Shown here in pieces: positions 1 to 11,085 of a stretch of 64,000 bases of DNA. The notes below the pieces were generated by a model. That model had not been told where the DNA came from, ran no database searches, and saw only the letters and a list, made by a program, of their open reading frames with translations. Positions within the stretch are counted from its first letter, which is position 1, and the number at the start of each line of letters is the position of its first letter. The DNA lies in assembly GCA_021186555.1 (NCBI GenBank), contig JAJKFL010000042.1, forward strand, positions 20,396,021-20,460,020, in the 5' to 3' direction. This DNA comes from Reticulitermes speratus. Lineage: Eukaryota; Arthropoda; Insecta; Blattodea; Rhinotermitidae. The translations under genes were made by a program, and so were the position numbers.

Positions 1-40
1 TAAAGTTTAACCCAATTGCATATAGAACTATATTTATTTT

Positions 41-102
41 GTAATCTGTGGTCTTTTGGGTGATTACACGGCGTCGTGTAACTTCAAAAGACCACAGATT
101 AC
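41..102. repeat. near-perfect short hairpin (inverted repeat)
   Basis: An 18-base arm at 41-58 (GTAATCTGTGGTCTTTTG) is exactly complementary to 85-102. Inside it a second 7-base stem (TTACACG at 64-70 with CGTGTAA at 75-81) closes on a four-base loop GCGT. The two stems are separated by a small asymmetric bulge. This could be the core of a miniature inverted-repeat element, or a precursor-RNA-like hairpin; the sequence alone does not decide. No flanking target duplication was seen. Confidence 0.85.
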
Positions 103-3100
103 ATCAACATCGCGGCGGAAGCCTGAAATCAAGGTGTATTTATTTTCATGCACTTAAAGTGAAATATAAATTTAACTGAAATATGTTAAAATAAGTGCAT
201 CAATAATATCAGGGAACTTCTAAACACTTTACACCGGTTACTGGTCTACATACTCCAATCCGGTTCCTTTAAGACCCATTTTAATATTATTTCATACATG
301 CCTTTGTTGATAATAAGGTTCTTTCCTTTCAAGACTCCCCCGACTAGAATTTTGTATTGACTTCTCATCTCCATTTCTCCTGCTAAATTTTCTGTGCCTC
401 TGATCTTCCTCGATACTTTCCCTTTAATATTACGTGTTGAAATTTTAAATAATGAAGTTCCTCATCATAAAGCTCTACTATTATATCCAAATAAAAGCCT
501 CAGTACTCCAAAAATGACACAAAATGTTAGTACAAAATGTAACTGCAGGTCTATCTTGAGGTTCATCCTCTAATTATGCAGTGCTACAGCAAACTAAAGT
601 TACAAGTACATTTCTATCAAGACCAGTGAAAAGTGTCACTTTCTGATAAAGCGGAAAGACACTAACAGAAAAGATAAGATCTCAAGTGCAAAACAATTAG
701 CCCCCCGAGTTCTTCTTTGCTTTTCAGATGCAGCTACTTAGACGAAGCCGAAATTTTCAATTTTTATGGAACCCAATTTTCATTATCGTGTTCATGCTTT
801 GCCACACGTATTTATTTTGATCCAGCGACATCGGTTCGGACCCTTATATCCTACAATTTAGATATATTTGAACATTATTCTCCCATCGCCTTCGTCGTTC
901 AAATGATAATTTTCTTCACGTTTTTCTTCTCAAATTTCGTGTATAATCATCATTTTAATTCGTGCTACATACCCGTTATTTGCATGCCGCAGTGAACAGA
1001 TGTTTAACTCAGGGTAAAAACAGTCGGAGAAGTGATGTGAGAATGGGCCCACTATAATCGCTGAGCCCATGCTTGACATTCATTACTGTGATGTACATAC
1101 ATCACTGCATGTTGCCAATAGCAGCTCCGCGTCTTGTTGAAATGCGCTTCAAGAATAAGTCGGTCTATTGAAGTTTACGATCAACATCTCTCTGAAATAT
1201 CGTTTAAATCTGCAAGGCTGGATTTTTCGTAGGCAGCAGAATCTGAAATTTTATAGGATTTGCTTCTGGCTGCTCTGTGGGGAAACACGTGGGGTGTGGC
1301 GAAACCGTCTTGCGTTCGATACCGCTCAGTGGAAGTGTAACGTGAAATAACGTAAGAATCATGCAGTTCCTAAAGCATATGAAATGAGAAAAAAGTAATG
1401 AAAGAATGTGGAAGGAGAGAGGATGTAAATAAAGACGTACAAGAAAGACAGGGGCAAAATGACAAGAAATAAATACTTAAATAGAAAAGAAACTTATAAA
1501 AGAAAAGACAAAAATTATAAGACTCGAAGAATATATGTAGATGGATAAAATGGTGTGTGAGCAAATGTTTGGATGAAATGATGTGTGGATGTCCGGATGA
1601 CAGACGGACTCTAGGAAATGTAAGCGCAACATATGAATCCTGTTGCGCTTCGTATTTGTTGCCTATACATTTTAAATTTCTGTTCTCCAAAGTGTCATTT
1701 CTGCTGCTCTCACCTTTACGAATGCGAACGTAATTTCACTGCAAACAAAAATTTGATCAGACGTAATCAATTTCTACAGTTATGATATGACACAGTGTGA
1801 AAATAATTTCAATTCATGATCTAAAACGTAAGGCCTACGGAAGTGCTGCGTCGGGTTTAAAATAGGATCACTTCTTCTGTGACACCTCCTTTCAGAACAT
1901 CTCTCCCCTACAATTACTTAACTAGTTATCAGTGAGTAAAAGTTAAGATGCGAGCAAAGACTGAAGTAGTTCGTCTTGTAAGGTGTAAAGTGTTGTCTTC
2001 CAATTGTAAACAAAAGTGAAACTTGCACACAAAATTTAGTAATATTTAGCTCCCTCCCCCCTCTAAATAGTTCAAGAAAATTCTTTGTAACTTGCGTGAG
2101 GACGGGAGGGCGTAGGGAGAGACATGACGCAGCTAAGAGGCATGTCTTTGCACTTCTTCCTTGCGAAAAAGTCGAAAAGAGAAAAGAGAGATGGAGATAA
2201 ATATAGATTGAATTGCGATAGTAAAATTCAGTACATTTCACCCTCCTGATGCAATTAAGCATGACGTTTTTTGCAACCAGTGTCGGCGTTTCTCTCTCAA
2301 AACCAGGCCGTCTGAAACACTACTACGGGAAGTACATGATAGGAGTCTAGATGGATGAAGTTAAGCTGCAAAAATAAAGTACTCCAGTATCAAGCTCGAC
2401 GACTACGTCATGCTGATGCAGAGTTCAGAAGGGAGAGAAGTTAGTTCTGAAGAGTCCTGGGAGTGTTTCCACTTACGTATGACATGCACTTGGGACAGCT
2501 TAACGTACGTTCCCCGCGTCCGTATCTTTGGGAGTAACGGAATGACGCTGTGCGGTTAGAAGAATGGAGAAGAAAGCTGATATCCCATCAATGAAAAGAG
2601 AAAGACCAAGGATACTGTGGATACAGAGCCTAGCAGTATTAAGAGAGGCACGATCGATCCTGTACATAACTACTTACAACTAACGTGATATCAGGCCATC
2701 ATATGCTTTTCTTTTATGGAATATTTCAATGTCATACTGCACGTAAAGAACATCTGTAGACTTCAGGGAAATTACGTTACTGCTGGAGAAGAAAATAAAT
2801 ACATGTTTCAAAAGTTATTTACGAAGGTATTTACAAAACTCTGACGACATTGCGAAGAATGTAGCAAATGTGGAAGAGATGAGACCGGCACAAAAAATTT
2901 CAACCGGAAACTCGAATAAAGAGATCACTAGTGTGACTAAGACGTATATGAATAGACAAAATAAAGCAGGATAGTAAGGAAATAGAATATGAGGTTATGA
3001 ACTGAACTTATCTGGCTAAGAATAGGATAAAATCACTGACTTTACTGTAATGAAACTTCGCGTTCAATAAAAGGGGGAGTTTTCCTTAAACAGGTATGGA

Positions 3101-3540
3101 ACTGCTGCATTCTCAAGAACGTTTCTATTCCATAGTGCCGGTTGGATGTTAGAGAAACACCGGTACCCTACTCGTCATGCCTTCTCTTAAACCTTAAGCA
3201 AAGCTGTACGTTATTTGAAAATGTATGTCATGTTTAAATATTACTTTCTATCAAATCTATTATTCCGATATTACGTATTTATTCACACAAAATTTACGAT
3301 CTTTGAGGAAACTGAGTTTTTTTAATTGCTTAACAAAACAAAATTATTTTTTCACAGTCACGATAGTTTTCACTCTTTCTGATCTCGAAGGTAGTGTACG
3401 CCTCAGTCTAAAACAGTGCCTATATCTCCTTGATAAACTCACACTTCCATATACTAAAATTCTTCAATTACGCGTAATCAAACACAATATAATGAAGGCG
3501 TATGTGGTAAAGGAGGTATACCTTCACCTTGGTACTAGAT
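103..3540. other. no recognised feature
   Basis: AT-rich sequence with short non-conserved open frames only. I see no splice-supported exon, transposon end or repeat. A stretch near 2560-2660 has a short frame reading KRERPRILWIQSL, faintly like the C-terminal part of some LINE proteins, but too little to call. Confidence 0.5.
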
Positions 3541-3712
3541 ACTGATGAGTGGTAGGTTTCACGCCCAGACCGTTTTATCCCAGCACCCATTTTATACCGG
3601 AAGGCTCTGCGGGTTACACAGCCTGTATCGAGGACGTGGCGGATAGTTCCTACCCCAGTCGGGAATCGAAGCTGGGCAGTCATTATCTAATCGAGGTTTC
3701 CCGGCTCACTCT
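3541..3712 (-). mobile_element. worn SINE, family B
   Basis: Read on the minus strand, this has a tRNA-like head with a box B-like GGTTCGA-type segment around 3655-3670 and a body that matches the other family B copies: the stretch corresponding to GGGTACCGGG, then the segment reading CGTGAAACC into a final CACTCATC. It is strongly diverged from the better copies at 9191 and 60020, so it is old. No target duplication is visible. Confidence 0.5.
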
Positions 3713-5047
3713 CCTTACATAACGTTCGAAATATACTTGTATGCTTTGGTAAAGATTGCTCACCTAACATTTAAGAAAGGAACAAGAAACTGAGTAATGA
3801 GCTGATGTTAAGAAAGCGAAAAATACAGTGTGAGCAAAAATTGTTTTCACCTTTTCCATACACAACTACGACACAAAGAGGCAAGATTCAACATCCGAAT
3901 ATTCAAACTTTAAACTACATGTTTCAAAGTTTCAAGTTATTTTAAACGTAGTTCAGTACCTGAAATGTTGTAAGTTGTGTCTTACTAACTGCTTAACGAA
4001 AAAAGCAAGACAATTGTCAAGGAAGGTTTTACTCGGTCTCTATTATATAGACCGATTCTGCTTGGTGTGAACTAAGAAATATAAAAGTATGTTTTAAAAT
4101 CCAGTTTTATTAAATATAAAACAGTGTCTACATGGGTGGGATCTAGCGAGTGGCACGAACAATAATATGTCAGAACAATGTCACTAAGTAAAACAGAGTA
4201 ATGACAATATTAACGTCACTCTAACTCCCCCCCTTCCAAAGTAGAGAAAATTAATTCTAATAATTCTAATAACTCTAAACAAAGCTTTTACAATATCTTG
4301 AATTGTGTTTGTATTAAAAGAAAGCTTTTATTGTAGAATTAAGAACGCCAAAATCTGATATTAAATAAAAATAAACTGACACTATATTTACACCGTTTTG
4401 CGCTAAATTTGTACAAAAGTAATGCCATATATGACCAAAAGAGACTAAAAGAACATATTATCGTAGAGAAATAGCGTGCTGAATCGGAAAGTGATGGAAC
4501 CCATAATTGGACTTGGCACTCAGTGTAATAGAGATGTCTGGTAACAAACCGGCAGGGCCCCTGGTGCGGCGATACCAACTCAGCAAAAGCGTTCGACGTC
4601 ACGTTCCAGCTTTAGGGGTTGGAGCACCAGCATTAAGTGAGGAGCTGGGAAGCTCAGATTTTTTTATTCCCTAGACGGAATTGGAGGAAAGGAGAAAGCC
4701 GACGGGAAGAAGGAAGAAAATGAAGAAGAGCGGAAAGCAGAGGTAGGATTCTGCTCGAAGAGATACTCGAGTTCCATTGGTACAGCAGATCGCCCACTGC
4801 TTCCATCCGACAGAGAGCAGCACTGAAGAGAGGCAGTGGCTCAATATAATACTCAGCGTAACATAACGAGAAGTATTGCGGCTATGCATAACCCATATGT
4901 CATTAACAATAAGGTTACATGCATAAGAAATTTCACATGATTCTAAACAACATTTTAAAAGACCTGAAATTATGACAAGTCCATTTCACGTTAACCCTGG
5001 TAAGTCCTATTACATGTAATACTAAGTTAGCTTAGCCTTCTGTAAAA
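3713..5047. other. no recognised feature
   Basis: AT-rich unassigned sequence. Short repeats of TTCTAATAA occur near 4255-4275. No coding or transposon signal was found. Confidence 0.5.
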
Positions 5048-5213
5048 TGTGTACTGGGTCTCTTTCCCGGGGTAAAGCCGTCGAGGCGTGGAGTTGACTA
5101 CCCATCCTCATCTAGTGTCGGGGTTAAAGAAAGAGTAGAGCTATACTTCTACATCCCCTCTGGACCTTCATGGCCCGTTCTAGAGAGAAATTGACCTTTA
5201 CCTTTACTAAGTT
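5048..5213 (+). mobile_element. SINE family B, 3' part only
   Basis: The segment begins in the body of the family (TACTGGGTCTCTTTCCCGGG) and runs through the shared motif of the comparable copies: cccggggtaaagcc, ggcgtggagttgac, catctagtgtcgggg, and the tail TTTACCTTTACT. The tRNA-like head is missing, so this is a 5'-truncated copy. The TTTACCTTTA tail is the typical 3' end of this family in the window. Confidence 0.75.
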
Positions 5214-5368
5214 AGCATTCACTTCGTCTGCGTTTTTCCCCCCAGTGTCAATTCAGAAATATAGTATGATTCTTATAATAAACTACGACTACATATCTAA
5301 AGAGAATTAACTGATTGCTCTTTGTAAAAAAGATAAAATATATTCTCTGTGAGGCAGATACCGAAATT

Positions 5369-5640
5369 TTAACCCTTTAACGCCTAGTGGTTACTTTGCA
5401 TTCTACTAGGCTTAACATTAGAAAAATTGTATTTTATTCCCACTCAACTATTTCCTGTGTCAGAACAAAGAGAGTTTATTTCCCTATACAACATATATTA
5501 ATTCCTTTAAATAACCGAAAAGGAGTGTGTTTACTGCGCGGCACAAACTGAATCCTTAAATATAATTAATGTGAATTTTCCTCTTTAAGGTGTTAAATAT
5601 ATTTCAAATCAGTTTTTTTCTCCAAAGATTTCAAATCTTA
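5369..5640 (+). mobile_element. TTAA-edged repeat (piggyBac-like MITE?), copy 1
   Basis: Starts TTAACCCTTTAACGCC followed by TAGTGGTTAC. The interior, including the landmark TTTACTGCGCGGCACAAACT near 5530, matches the element at 35503-35905, where the equivalent reads TTCACTGCGCGGTAGGAACT. A TTAA edge followed by CCCTTT is what piggyBac-group elements show, but no transposase is present. The right end is lost or interrupted by the tRNA-like repeat that follows, so the end given is approximate. Confidence 0.45.
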
Positions 5641-5644
5641 TTTA

Positions 5645-5930
5645 TTTTTTGGGTTGTGTAGGGAGTTGCTACAACTGCTCTATTGCATAGTGGAGAGAAT
5701 AGCAGCGTCACCCTTGCAGCTAATAATAGAGCAGGGTGGTGTAACTGTAACACTCTAGACTCGTATTCGAGGGCGTCTAGGTTCGTCTCTCCTCTGGGAA
5801 AAAGGCTATCCTTTTTAAGGTTTTTCGTCGTTTCCCTCACTCCTTCCAGAACATTTTCGGGATAGTGTCTTAATTAGACTACGACAGCGTCCTCTCAAAT
5901 CCCTACCAATTCATCCTTTCGCCAGTTATC
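5645..5930 (+). mobile_element. possible tRNA-derived SINE (family D)
   Basis: A box A-like stretch (GGTGGTGTAACTGTAAC, about 5735-5751) is followed by a box B-like GGTTCGTCTCTCC near 5780. Ahead of it, CTGCTCTATT (about 5674) and AATAGAGCAG (about 5725) form a perfect 10-base inverted repeat. It lacks a clear A-tail or target duplication. Only one copy was found in the window, so the family assignment is tentative. Confidence 0.35.
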
Positions 5931-6540
5931 TTGCCATCAGCGCTATTTAGTGTGAAATGATGCAGAGTTTTAAAACAAACCTCAACTAACTTTGTAAGCG
6001 ATATGCTGAATAAATTTCACTAGAAATTCTTTAATTGCTCACCGAAAATTAGAATGTTCACTAGAATAAGTAACTTATGTACAGAAAATGCAAACAGTTA
6101 ATGCGCGAGTGGGAATTTGCGTCGGGCTGTTTGTTTCTTTTCGCATTTTCCATCTTATAAGTGCTAAATATCTTCCAATAAAATTTGGTATGGGTCTTTA
6201 TTGTACAAGTTGCCGCACGATTTTGTCAGTTGGAATCGGATTAACGTTTCCCTCTCCCTAACCCCATTTTACATGAAACCCGAATCGTACTTAACTTGAT
6301 CATGATAAAGCGCTCAATTTACACAATAAGAGGTATGAGGATTTACATGTAAAATAAGAGACTTTATTTATTTTGACTAATATTTAACTTAACACAAGGA
6401 AATAACGTACGAGTTCGCATATTTAATTACCTTATTATAACTTGTGTTTGTAATGAATTAACAACAAGATGAAAGAAACCCCGGGTGCTACTGTCGAGAG
6501 GGTAGCATATTTGATTCATATTAAGGAGAAATCGGGTTCC
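5931..6540. other. no recognised feature
   Basis: Unassigned AT-rich sequence leading up to the 43-base tandem array. Confidence 0.5.
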
Positions 6541-7274
6541 AGTTTCAGCTCGAAGATCGATTGTGCTGGTCGACCGTGTTCGTGGTTTCAGGTCGGAGAC
6601 CGACTGTCCTAACCTACAATTTTTGTGGTTTCAGGTCGGAGACCGGCTGTCCTGACCTACAATTTTTGTGGTATCAGGTCGGAGACCGGCTGTCCTGACC
6701 TACAATTTTTGTGGTTTCAGGTCGGAGACCGGCTGTCCTAACCTACAATTTTTGTGGTTTCAGGTCGGAGACCGGCTGTCCTAACCTACAATTTTTGTGG
6801 TTTCAGGTCGGAGACTGGCTGTCCTGACCTACAATTTTTGTGGTATCAGGTCGGAGACCGGCTGTCCTAACCTACAATTTTTGTGGTTTCAGGTCGGAGA
6901 CCGGCCGTCCTGACCTACAATTTTTGTGGTATCAGGTCGGAGACCGGCTGTCCTAACCTACAATTTTTGTGGTTTCAGGTCGGAGACCGGCTGTCCTAAC
7001 CTACAATTTTTGTGGTTTCAGGTCGGAGACCGGCTGTCCTAACCTACAATTTTTGTGGTTTCAGGTCGGAGACCGGCTGTCCTAACCTACAATTTTTATG
7101 GTTTCAGGTCGGAGACCGGCTCTCTTGAACTACAATTTTTGTGGTATCAGGTCGGAGACCGGCTGTCCGGACCTACAATAATTTTTGTGGTTTCAGGTCG
7201 GAGACCGGCTGTCCTAACCTACAGTCTTCATGGTATCAGGCCGGAGGCCGTGTGTTCTGAGAGTCAGTTTTAGT
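6541..7274. repeat. 43-base tandem array, 17 units
   Basis: Unit starts fall every 43 bases from 6541 to 7143, then one unit carries a three-base insertion (7143-7188), and the last two begin at 7189 and 7232. A typical unit opens GGTTTCAGGTCGGAGACCGG and ends with CTACAATTTTTGT. The first unit (6541-6583) and the last (7232-7274) are clearly more diverged than the middle ones, as expected of array edges. Variants GGTTTCAG and GGTATCAG, and CCTAACC and CCTGACC, are scattered through the array. Each unit contains a small inverted repeat GGTC-GGA-GACC. The array is more GC-rich than its surroundings. Open frames through it are an accident, since 43 is not a multiple of three. Confidence 0.97.
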
Positions 7275-8004
7275 GGTTTCATCAGTTCTTCCATAATATT
7301 GCCAGAATAATGCCTAATATTAATCTACGACTTTCTCCACCCCCTTTTTGTTTATCTCAATACGTTTCCACGAACTTCAGCTACATAATGATAAATGCTT
7401 CAATTATGGTATAACGAACCGGCAACGATGTACAAGGAAGTGGTCTTGACCTGGTTTGATTTACTACGCAGACAATTTCGTGGAAGCATTGAGGAAACCC
7501 ACCAGGATAGCCTGTGCCCCAACTGGGATTCAAAAAGTCTTCTTCGAAACAGGAGTCAGAAGCGTTACAGCTTGAGCAAACTTGTTCCTTGAAATTCGTT
7601 CTGTTATGAGTATGTGTGTTTAAATATTTTACTATGGAATTTTAATTACATTTACTAATTATTTAAAGCCGATTTTTCGAGCACACACTTTAGACATTTA
7701 CAGCTTCGGATGAAAGAGGAATGTGATTAATGAGGTAATAATTTGGAACGTGACGTCAACCTTATTTTAAAGTACCGCCATATAAATATTTGACATGGAG
7801 AAAAAGAGGAAAATTATGAGATCTGTAGAAAGCTTTTAATGCAGATGACATTAGAATGGACTAATTTGCAAGTACAAACGTTAAGGTATGTTATAGGAAT
7901 GTAGTAAGACGTATAATATAAAGAAGGTAAAAAATGGAAAATACTTATTTAAAATTATATGGAAACGGTGATACGTCAGTAAGTTTTATCTCTTATTGGA
8001 GGCT
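7275..8004. other. no recognised feature
   Basis: A partial array-like GGTTTCATCAG follows the last unit, then unassigned AT-rich sequence. Confidence 0.5.
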
Positions 8005-8016
8005 ACCGGTGAATGG

Positions 8017-8293
8017 AGGGAGCGCGCGGTGGCGCAGTTTGTTGAGGCAGTAGGCCACAAGCCGGAAGGTCGCGGGTTCGATTCCCGATGGTGTAATTGG
8101 AATTTTTCATCGCACTACGGCCTTGGGGTCGACTCAGCCTCTAACAGAAATGAATACCAGGAATACTTCCTGGGGGGATAAAGGCGGTCAGTACGTAGGA
8201 CTGACAACCTTACCACCTTCATGTGCCGATTGTCTAGAAATCTGGGAGCCTCGACCTCCTGGAGTCCTAAGGGCCTGTCCAGGCCTGTAATGA
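8017..8293 (+). mobile_element. SINE family C with target-site duplication
   Basis: The head carries a box A-like GTGGCGCAGTTTGTTGAGGC (8031-8050) and a box B-like GGGTTCGATTCCC (8074-8086), as in tRNA-derived retroposons transcribed by RNA polymerase III. The body runs to GTCCAGGCCTGTAATGA. It is flanked by ACCGGTGAATGG (8005-8016) and ACCGGTTAATGG (8294-8305), an 11 of 12 match, so both ends of the insertion are intact. A second copy in the opposite orientation lies at about 9698-9992. It has no protein-coding role. Confidence 0.88.
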
Positions 8294-8305
8294 ACCGGTT
8301 AATGG

Positions 8306-9190
8306 AATTAGAATATAACCAAATTATTGGACCGAAGGTGAATTGTTGTGAAATATGTGTAATAGTAGTAGTGTAATACTGTGAATGGTAAAGTGAGAGA
8401 ATATGCCGACGTAAATAATTAAACATTTAAGCCAGATCTCTCTCCATATACCTGGTGATACAAGGGGGCGTACTGAGCTAAACAACGAAACATAACTCAT
8501 TAACTAAGTAAGTAAAATACGGCCAGTTCTACAACTCTAGCATCACAGCAACCACCTTGGTAGCATTAAGCAAACAACATGGAAACTGTATGAACTTCTT
8601 CTGAGAATGACATTCTGAAAATAGAAACACATTATTTAAGAGGCACATACTGGAAACGTGGACGGTAACGCTACGTTTAGCAATATTTCACTTTTTGAAA
8701 CATGGCAGTCATTAATTGCAGTGACCCCAGTACAGAGTGACATTGCACCATACTTCAACTAGCACTCGTACGTGGTTTGGTGTACGAAATAGCGTTATAT
8801 GCTTTATGGTCCACTTGTGTCTGAAACACTCAAACTATACAAATACTCCTAGGTTTAAGAACGTAAATATAAAGTAAATTTTATTTGGTTTAAAATTAAT
8901 TTCAATTTACTTCTTCCGTCTATTTTATGAAATATTCTTGCACTGAAACTGTGTGTGTCGAACTTCACAACGCCACTGTCGAGTGAGTGAATCATCGCAC
9001 ATTACGTTGAAGGAAGACGCTTTGTTTTCTTCTGTCATTTTTGTTCGTATTTCGTCTGTACTGTATATGTTTTTATTCGTATTGTTCATTTCGAATAAAT
9101 TACTCTTCGTTATAAGAAGCAAATATATACGACTTGATTTTATATAAAACACATGCAAGCATCCACAGCAGTCCCTCGCCAAGTGCATCA
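8306..9190. other. no recognised feature
   Basis: Unassigned AT-rich sequence between two SINEs. The overlapping short frames on both strands around 8925-9190 resemble no family that I know. Confidence 0.5.
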
Positions 9191-9476
9191 GTAAAAGGTA
9201 AAGTTCACCCTAGAACAGGCCATGAAGGCCCAGAGGGGGCAGAGGTATAGCTGTACTCTTTCTTCAACCTCGGCGCTAGATGGGGGTGGATGGTCAAAGT
9301 CACGCCCCGGCCGCTTTACCCCCGGGAATGACCCGGTACCCATTGTACAGGAGGCTGCGTAGGCCCCAGGGCCGGTCTGGACGGGTGCTGAAAATTTTTC
9401 CCCCACCAGGATTCGATCCCCGGACAGTCCAGCTCGTAGCGAGTCGCTATACCGACTACGCTATCCCGACCCCCAC
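9191..9476 (-). mobile_element. SINE family B, well preserved
   Basis: On the minus strand it starts GGGTCGGGATAGCGTAGTCG, giving a box A-like TAGCGTAGTCGGTATAGC and a box B-like GGGGATCGAATCC. The body contains GGGTACCGGGTCATTCCC and GGCCGGGGCGTGACTTTGAC and ends in GTGAACTTTACCTTTTACT. This is the best reference copy of the family here; others lie at 3541, 5048, 17085, 32338, 44480, 49482, 51591, 56612 and 60020. No clear target duplication was found. Confidence 0.88.
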
Positions 9477-9697
9477 TAGTTTTCGCCTTCCCACGGTAAC
9501 ATCTTTTCCAAACCTTCACCTTCCGAATCCCGATCTTCCATAATGAACAAAATGTGTATCTTCCAGTCACATGTAGGCCACCCTACTCTTCCACCAGCGT
9601 GAATACGAAGTGAGTTTAGATGCGTATGCTCTTAAGAGAATGAAAAGTGTAGACATCTTGTACTTGTTCAAGCCATGGAGGCATGGTAGGGATAAAG

Positions 9698-9992
9698 CTA
9701 TTCCTATACAAGCCTGGACAGGCCCCTAGGTTTCCAGGAGTTTGATTGAGGCTCCCAGATTTCCAGACAATTGGCGTAAGAAGGTGGTAAGTTTGTCAGC
9801 CCTACGCACCGGCCGCTTGTACCCCCACCCCGATGGTACTCCTTTATGTTACAGGCAGAGTCGGTCCCAGAGTCATAGTGCGGCCGGAATGATCGTGTCA
9901 ATGAAAAATTCCAATGACTCCATCGGAAGTCGACCTGCGACCATCCTGCTTGTAGCACAGGGTCTCAACCAACTGCGCCACCGTGTGCCCCG
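9698..9992 (-). mobile_element. SINE family C, second copy
   Basis: On the minus strand the head reads GGTGGCGCAGTTGGTTGAGA with a box B-like GGTCGCAGGTCGACTTCC, and the body matches the copy at 8017 through GGCTGACAAACTTACCACC, the segment GGAGCCTCAATC and the tail GGGGCCTGTCCAGGCTTG. A possible target duplication is GCATGGTAGGG (9681) against GCATACTAGGGG (9993), imperfect. Older or more diverged than the 8017 copy. Confidence 0.82.
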
Positions 9993-10009
9993 GCATACTA
10001 GGGGAATAA

Positions 10010-10835
10010 AATTATAATAAAATCGTGTAAGCATACAACCATTTTTCTCAGTTTACTCCTAAAAATTAATACTTAGTAATCAAAGGTCACAGAAATCACT
10101 TGTGGTAAGTAAATCTTGCATGAAATTAAGTATCAATTATTAATTTTATATGCATTATCTACAAAAATGCATTAAGTTAGACGTTTATTCTGTGCTCATA
10201 TGCATTTAAAATAATACATAGAGAATTGATATATAGACCTATGTACAAGGAATACATCCTTATCAAAAACACGAAAATTCGTATCACTGTCAATTACATA
10301 TATTACTTTAAATTCCATTACGCTACTTGTTTTAAAAAGTGAACTGGTTGCTACCACTGTACGTAGAAGCTGGAGTGTTAGGGGTAGAGTGTTCCCCCTT
10401 CTCTTGCCGTTCTGTGTATAGCAAACCCTCAAGTTTCTATAGTGAAGCACACACCAACATTACGTCTCCCCAACACACGAACTGTGTCCCTGCAATCAAT
10501 TCTAAGCCACACAATCATAAGCCGAATAAAGGCTATACACTTCAGCTCTGTGCATTTCAAACGAAATGATAGCGTTCTACGTTGATTACGCCTGAAAACC
10601 TTTTACACTTCAACCTGCTACGTATAACGGTTTCATATTCATGAAACAATGTTGACGACGTTATTTTCTGAATTGTTTTCGGACCAAGTGACGCATGACA
10701 TTCACCATACAATGCGCACTGAGTATTCGCGTGCATTCTGGTACAGACGTGTCCAATGTCGAAACTCGGGACTTTGCAGCGTCCATAAATACCAAAAATT
10801 CGCATGGAACACTTTAGAGCTGGCGTTATAAATTG
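10010..10835. other. no recognised feature
   Basis: Short overlapping frames on both strands only; no motif, repeat or transposon end recognised. Confidence 0.5.
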
Positions 10836-10837
10836 GA

Positions 10838-11085
10838 TGGAATAGCTCAGTCAGTAGAGCCGCTGACTGCAGATTGGTCAGTCTGGGTCTGATTGGCCGC
10901 AGGGACAGAATGTTCTTTATTTTACGTCCCTGCATACCCGGCTGTCAGGCATAGCCAGCCTCCTACAAAAACGAATACCTACAGCAATTTCTGCAGAGGT
11001 AAAGCGGTCGCAGTGTGAAGGTGACCACAAAGACGCATCTGGTTCAGAGGTTATGAATACGTAGAGCTACACCTAATGATGATTT
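10838..11085 (+). mobile_element. probable tRNA-derived SINE (family F)
   Basis: A box A-like segment TAGCTCAGTCAGTAGAGCCG (about 10844) and, some 35 bases on, a degraded box B-like GGGTCTGATTGG resemble the head of a tRNA gene, but no cloverleaf forms. About 180 bases of body follow, with a stretch (GTAGAGCTACACCTAATGATG) that resembles the end of family B. It could be a composite or a distant relative of B. Only one copy was seen here. Confidence 0.45.

Noticed and set aside
6541-7274. Possible CRISPR array or coding repeat
   Set aside because: There are no unique spacers between repeats; units abut one another. The 43-base length shifts the frame each unit, so it is a minisatellite.
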